NCBI RefSeq assembly: GCF_900109115.1
Contig: NZ_FNYV01000001.1
Span: forward strand, 695,003 to 759,002
Direction of reading: 5' to 3'
Length of the DNA: 64,000 nt
Source: Micromonospora phaseoli
GTDB lineage: Bacteria > Actinomycetota > Actinomycetes > Mycobacteriales > Micromonosporaceae
The notes beneath the pieces were generated by a model that saw nothing but the letters and a program-made list of their open reading frames with translations, was not told where the DNA came from and ran no database searches. Positions 60,417 through 64,000 of this stretch are shown here, one piece after another (position 1 is the first letter of the stretch; each line of letters begins with the position of its first letter). Position numbers and translations under genes: made by a program.

Positions 60417-61255
60417 CCGGAGGACCGCCAGGTCACCTCCGCCAGGCGGGACTGGCCGGCCGTATTGGGGTGGAAGTAGTCCAGCGGGTTGACCAGGTCC
60501 AGGTCGAACCGGATCCGGTGGGTCGCGCCGCCGTCGTAGCGGCACCGGGAGCCGTACGCCCGGCAGGCCGCCGCCAGTTGACTGTTGTACCCGGCGACCC
60601 GTTCCCGGAAGGCCGCCCGGCGGGTCCGGTCGGCCGGTGCGGTCGAGGTCGCCTCGGCCAGCAGGGCCGGGCACACGCCGCGTCGCCAGGCTCGGACGGC
60701 CCGCGAATCGTCGTGGCCGACCTCCCACAGCCGGTACAGGTTCGGGAGGCTGACCACCAGGACCCGGGCCTTCGGGCGGCCCTCGCGCAGCACCCGTAGC
60801 CCCCGGTCCACCTCGGCCCGGAACTCGGCTACCGGCGTCATCGCGTCGATGCTGCCCCGGCAGGCGTCGTTGGCCCCGATCAGGACGGTCACGTAGTCGG
60901 CGCGGTCGCGTACCGCCGCCTCCGCCTGGCCGGCGAGCGCCGCGGCCCGGGCCCCCGGTCGGGCGTGGTTGTGCGCCTTGCCGCGCAGCCCCGGGTTGCG
61001 GTCGAGTAGCCGCCGGTAGTGGCTGTCGACCCGCAGCCCGTCCCCGGTCGACCAGGAGTTCCGCTCGCAGGAGGTCAGGACCAGGCAGGACCCGAACCCG
61101 GTGGTGATCGAGTCGCCGAGCGCCGCGACGACCTTCGGTGAGCCGGGCGGGGGAGTTCCCCCCGGCGGTCGGGGCGCGGCATCCCCACCCGCGTCGCAGG
61201 CCAACGCGACGAGTGCGAGCAGGCTGACGACGGCGGTGGTCCAGCGTCCAGGCAT
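60404..61255 (-). CDS. SGNH/GDSL hydrolase, lipoprotein
   Basis: 283 residues. A lipobox (LLALVALAC) near the N-terminus predicts a lipid-anchored exported protein. The hydrolase domain has the GDS block VVAALGDSITTGFGSC (catalytic Ser), LIGANDACRGS (block III, Gly-x-Asn-Asp) and the Asp-His pair in PLDYFHPNTAGQ. Broad esterase/lipase family; substrate unknown. ATG 61255 follows GGGGAAAG; a longer in-frame start at 61291 would add residues before the signal. Confidence 0.85.
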   Translation of the reverse strand: MPGRWTTAVVSLLALVALACDAGGDAAPRPPGGTPPPGSPKVVAALGDSITTGFGSCLVLTSCERNSWSTGDGLRVDSHYRRLLDRNPGLRGKAHNHARPGARAAALAGQAEAAVRDRADYVTVLIGANDACRGSIDAMTPVAEFRAEVDRGLRVLREGRPKARVLVVSLPNLYRLWEVGHDDSRAVRAWRRGVCPALLAEATSTAPADRTRRAAFRERVAGYNSQLAAACRAYGSRCRYDGGATHRIRFDLDLVNPLDYFHPNTAGQSRLAEVTWRSSGYAD

Positions 61256-61367
61256 CACTTTCCCCAGCCTCACAGCGCAGAGCGACGGCATGGTGACTCT
61301 ACGGGTGGGCCGGTGGGTGGTCCCGCGCTGTTGTCGGGGATGCGGCAGAGGGCTGTCGTGGTGCCGG

Positions 61368-61979
61368 TCAGCGTGGTATGCGCCAGGGTGCCCGCTGCCC
61401 GTGCAGCCACCAGTGCAGCGCCCGGGTGATCCTGGGCAGCACCAGGTATGTCATCAGCGGGGTGAGGGTGAGCGTCATGACCAGCACCCGCGCCGCGGTC
61501 GGCAGGTCCGGCAGGAGCCGACCCGTCAGCAGGGTGGCGGTGAGGCTGAGCGGGAAGAACGCCAGCCAGATCGTCACCGCCTGCTTCCAGCGCGGCGGCG
61601 ACGGCGGTACGGTCGCCGTCGCGTCCAGCCGCTCGACGATCTCCTCGCGGGGCGGGTCGAACCAGCCTTCGACGCCGGTCCGGCGCTCGACCCGGGTGTG
61701 CTCGACGATGCCCTGCGCCGAGGTCAGCCACCAACGTCGCTGCGGCGACTCCTCCCAGCGGCGCAGCATGTCCTGGTCGGCGAAGCGGTAGAGCATGTGC
61801 CACTCGCCGGATCCCGGGGCGCTGCGTACCCAGCCCGCCCCGAGGAAACCCGGAAACGCCTCGGCCAGCGCGGTGCCGGCCCGCATCCACGCCACCATCT
61901 CGTCGGTACGGGCGGGATCGGTGCGTCGGGCGACGGCGACGGTCACCGGCGCGGCAGAACAGACGGTCATGTCTGCCAT
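61368..61979 (-). CDS. ABM-domain protein with C-terminal membrane helices
   Basis: 203 residues. An ABM-like domain (about 8-95: PVTVAVARRTDPARTDEMVAWMRAGTALAEAFPGFLGAGWVRS ... EWHMLYRFADQDMLRRWEES) is followed by about 30 linker residues and two membrane helices (VTIWLAFFPLSLTATLLTGRLL; ARVLVMTLTLTPLMTYLVLPRI). Function unknown; possibly a membrane-tethered monooxygenase. ATG 61979 is preferred; a GTG at 62012 gives a longer form. Confidence 0.75.
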   Translation of the reverse strand: MADMTVCSAAPVTVAVARRTDPARTDEMVAWMRAGTALAEAFPGFLGAGWVRSAPGSGEWHMLYRFADQDMLRRWEESPQRRWWLTSAQGIVEHTRVERRTGVEGWFDPPREEIVERLDATATVPPSPPRWKQAVTIWLAFFPLSLTATLLTGRLLPDLPTAARVLVMTLTLTPLMTYLVLPRITRALHWWLHGQRAPWRIPR

Positions 61980-62077
61980 GTTCCCCGCCGGTCGGCGGAA
62001 AGGCAGGCTCACGGCCGGCCGGTGTAACGCAACCCACCACCGGTGAAACTGTCACAGCTGACTGCTCGACTGGGGCG

Positions 62078-62899
62078 ATGACGAACCAAGACCTGATCCT
62101 CGTGCTCGGCGCCACCGGCACGACCGGTCGCCGGGTGGTCAGCCGGCTGCGCGAGGCCGGTCGACCGGTCCGGCCCGCCTCCCGCTCCGGGCCGGCGCGT
62201 TTCGACTGGGCCGATCGGCGCACCTGGCGGCCGGCGGTGACCGACGCCACCGCGATCTACCTGATGGCCCCGCACGGGTTGCCGGTGGATTCCGATTTCG
62301 TCCGGCTGGCGGCCCAACTCGGGGTGCGCCGGATCGTCCTGCTCTCCAGTCGGGCGATCGAGGCGATGGGCGACGACCGGCTGATGGCCGCGGAGGAGGC
62401 GGTACGCGCCTGCGGCGTTGACTGGTCCATCCTGCGGGCCGACTGGTTCGACCAGAACTTCGACGAGGGGGTCTTTCGGGAAGCAGTGCTCGCCGGGGAG
62501 ATCGCCATGCCGGTGGGCGATTCCCGACAGTGTTTCGTCGACGCCGACGATATCGCCGACGTCGCCGTCGCCTGCCTCACCGCTGCCGGCCACGCCGGCC
62601 GGACGTACGAGATCACCGGGCCGCACGCGCTCTCCTTCGGGGAGGCCGCGGAGATCCTCGCGGACGCCGCCGGTCGCCCGGTGCGTCACCTCGGCGATGC
62701 CGACGACTACCGGGCGGCGATGCTTCCGCTCGGCGTGCCGGCCGCACAGGTGCAGGGTGAGATCGCCGCGTTCGCGGCGCTTCGCGACCTGGGCGACGGC
62801 CAGCCGACCGACACCGTCGGCCTGGTGACCGGTCACGACCCGAAGAGCTTCCGCGCCTACGCGACCGAGGCGGCTGCCCGCGGCGCCTGGCGCTGCTGA
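62078..62899 (+). CDS. NmrA-like NAD(P)-binding protein
   Basis: 273 residues of the NmrA/atypical SDR type. LILVLGATGTTGRRVVSRLREAGRPVRPASRS is the dinucleotide site; RRIVLLSSRAIEA, DWSILRADWFDQNF and VDADDIADVAVACLTAAGHAGRTYEITGP follow. It lacks a canonical Y-x3-K, as in NmrA-like proteins. Such proteins are quinone/azo reductases, ergot-type reductases or redox sensors. ATG 62078 follows GGGGCG. Confidence 0.85.
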   Translation: MTNQDLILVLGATGTTGRRVVSRLREAGRPVRPASRSGPARFDWADRRTWRPAVTDATAIYLMAPHGLPVDSDFVRLAAQLGVRRIVLLSSRAIEAMGDDRLMAAEEAVRACGVDWSILRADWFDQNFDEGVFREAVLAGEIAMPVGDSRQCFVDADDIADVAVACLTAAGHAGRTYEITGPHALSFGEAAEILADAAGRPVRHLGDADDYRAAMLPLGVPAAQVQGEIAAFAALRDLGDGQPTDTVGLVTGHDPKSFRAYATEAAARGAWRC

Positions 62900-63007
62900 G
62901 CGGGCTACCGCCGCCTCGGTCGCCCAATGCCTCCGGTCGCCGGCTTGCGGGCGCAGGCGGGTGCGGCGGCGACGGTTAGCTGTGGCGGGGCCGGGTAGGT
63001 GGGGGTG

Positions 63008-63271
63008 ATGACGAGATCACAGCCCCGGCGGGCCCGCGGCACGGTCGGTCACGCGTACAGCGCGTTGAACCTGCGGCTCGTGCTGGCCAGCTTCGGGCTC
63101 GTCACCATGATCGCTTTTGCGGTGCTGGCGTTCCGTGCCGATCTGGCCTGGTTGGGTGTCGTCTGTGCCGTCTTCGCGGTGGTTGCCGTCGTCGACCTGA
63201 TCGTCATCCAACGCCGCCGCGCCGCCCGCCGCGCAGAGGAGCCCGGCGCGCGGCACTCGCTCTTCGAGTGA
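63008..63271 (+). CDS. Small membrane protein (DUF6343-like)
   Basis: 87 residues. RTVGHAYSALNLRLVLASFGLVTMIAFAVLAF and LAWLGVVCAVFAVVAVVDLIVI are two membrane helices; the tail is basic (RRRAARRAEEPG). Similarity to the DUF6343 type is by pattern only. ATG 63008 follows GTGGGGG. It lies 14 bases before the aldehyde dehydrogenase gene. Confidence 0.72.
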   Translation: MTRSQPRRARGTVGHAYSALNLRLVLASFGLVTMIAFAVLAFRADLAWLGVVCAVFAVVAVVDLIVIQRRRAARRAEEPGARHSLFE

Positions 63272-63285
63272 CGGGAGTAGCCCTG

Positions 63286-64000
63286 ATGACCATCGCCACC
63301 ACCAACCCCGTGACCGGCCAGGTGCTCAAGACGTACGAGGCGATGTCCGACGAGCAGCTCGACGGCGCGATCGAACGGACCGACCTGGCGTACCGGCAGC
63401 TGTGCGGCACCACGCTCGAACAGCGGGGGTGGTGGCTGAACACGGTGGCCGACCTGCTGGAGGCGGAGCGGGACGAGATCGCCCGGCTGATGACCACCGA
63501 GATGGGCAAGACGCTCGCCGCCTCGAAGGCCGAGGTGACCAAGTGCGCGGCCGCCTGCCGCTTCTACGCCGAGCGGGCCGTCGAGTTCCTCGCCGACGAA
63601 CCCGCCGACGCCCGGGCGGTCTCCGCCACCCGGGCCTTCGTCCGTTACCAGCCGATCGGGCCGGTGCTGGCGGTGATGCCGTGGAACTTCCCGCTCTGGC
63701 AGGTCATGCGCTTCGCGGCCCCGGCGCTGATGGCCGGCAACACCGGCCTGCTCAAGCACGCCTCCAACGTGCCGCAGACCGCGCTGCTGCTGGAGGACTT
63801 GATCCGCCGCGCGGGCTTTCCCGAGGGCGCCTTCACCACCCTGCTGGTCGGCTCCGACGCGGTGGACCGGATCCTGCGTGATGCCCGGGTGCGGGCCGTG
63901 ACGCTGACCGGCAGCGAGGTCGCCGGCCGGTCGATCGCCCAGATCGCCGGGCGGGAGCTGAAGAAGACCGTGCTGGAGCTGGGCGGCAGCGACCCGTTCG
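63286..64000 (+). CDS. Aldehyde dehydrogenase, succinate-semialdehyde type (3' truncated)
   Basis: The first 238 residues of an ALDH. TTNPVTGQVLKTYEAMSDEQ opens it. RYQPIGPVLAVMPWNFPLWQVMRFAAPALMAGN is the NAD-binding stretch with the MPWNFP catalytic Asn, LKHASNVPQTALLLEDLI and VTLTGSEVAGRSIAQIAG follow, and LKKTVLELGGSDPF contains the general-base Glu. The catalytic Cys lies past the window edge. The N-terminus resembles NAD-linked succinate-semialdehyde dehydrogenases. ATG 63286 follows CGGGAG. Confidence 0.88.
   Translation, partial: MTIATTNPVTGQVLKTYEAMSDEQLDGAIERTDLAYRQLCGTTLEQRGWWLNTVADLLEAERDEIARLMTTEMGKTLAASKAEVTKCAAACRFYAERAVEFLADEPADARAVSATRAFVRYQPIGPVLAVMPWNFPLWQVMRFAAPALMAGNTGLLKHASNVPQTALLLEDLIRRAGFPEGAFTTLLVGSDAVDRILRDARVRAVTLTGSEVAGRSIAQIAGRELKKTVLELGGSDPF

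Overview
The window is high-GC actinobacterial DNA. High G/C at third codon positions, GTG starts, stop/start overlaps, a GlgE-type alpha-glucan locus, a DUF3516-type helicase and GGGGCCC-rich intergenic repeats all fit Micromonosporaceae (Micromonospora and relatives). This placement is inferred from gene content and style, not from a search. Most of the window is ordinary chromosome; about 22 kb in the left half is a variable glycan-assembly island.

Layout. (1) 1-1.3 kb: the tail of an unidentified gene, a lone SAM methyltransferase, and a possible gene remnant. (2) 1.4-10.1 kb: alpha-glucan/glycogen metabolism. glgB and glgE (minus strand, overlapping) are followed by a GlgA/GlgM-type glycosyltransferase divergent from glgC, and glgC overlaps pgm. 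Together they would make ADP-glucose or maltose-1-phosphate, polymerise it and branch it. The trehalose synthase/maltokinase arm of the GlgE route is not in the window. (3) 10.2-32.4 kb: surface-glycan island. It holds a methyltransferase, a polysaccharide pyruvyl transferase, a sugar epimerase, GT4 glycosyltransferases, an O-antigen polymerase/ligase-like membrane protein and an ABC flippase. It also holds a complete UDP-L-FucNAc set (fnlA/fnlB/fnlC-like) with a WbuB-like glycosyltransferase, and a bacillosamine-like set (PglF-, PglE-, PglC-like proteins and acyltransferases). (4) 32.6-40.7 kb: hypothetical protein, tex, dNTPase, metallo-hydrolase, class A beta-lactamase-like serine hydrolase and a zinc alcohol dehydrogenase. 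(5) 40.8-45.3 kb: sdhCAB with a divergent LysR regulator. (6) 45.2-64 kb: HrpA-like helicase, deaminase-like protein, SnoaL/XRE pair, DUF3516 helicase, trmB, a secreted protein with a sortase, ABM protein, exonuclease III, PAC2 protein, EcsC-like protein, SGNH lipoprotein, NmrA-type SDR, a small membrane protein and the start of an aldehyde dehydrogenase.

Most notable signals. (a) An inverted, duplicated gene junction at 12.1 and 17.9 kb is best read as the scar of an inversion inside the glycan island; restoring it puts the pyruvyl transferase directly in front of the polymerase-like gene with overlapping stop and start. (b) A LysR-type T-N11-A palindrome lies at about -66 from the predicted start of a leaderless sdhC. 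(c) At least eight genes share a TANNNT box 6-7 bases before the start codon, i.e. predicted leaderless mRNAs. (d) A dispersed GGGGCCC palindromic repeat occurs in two copies, and one supplies the stop codon of trmB. No tRNA, rRNA, CRISPR array or intact insertion sequence was seen.
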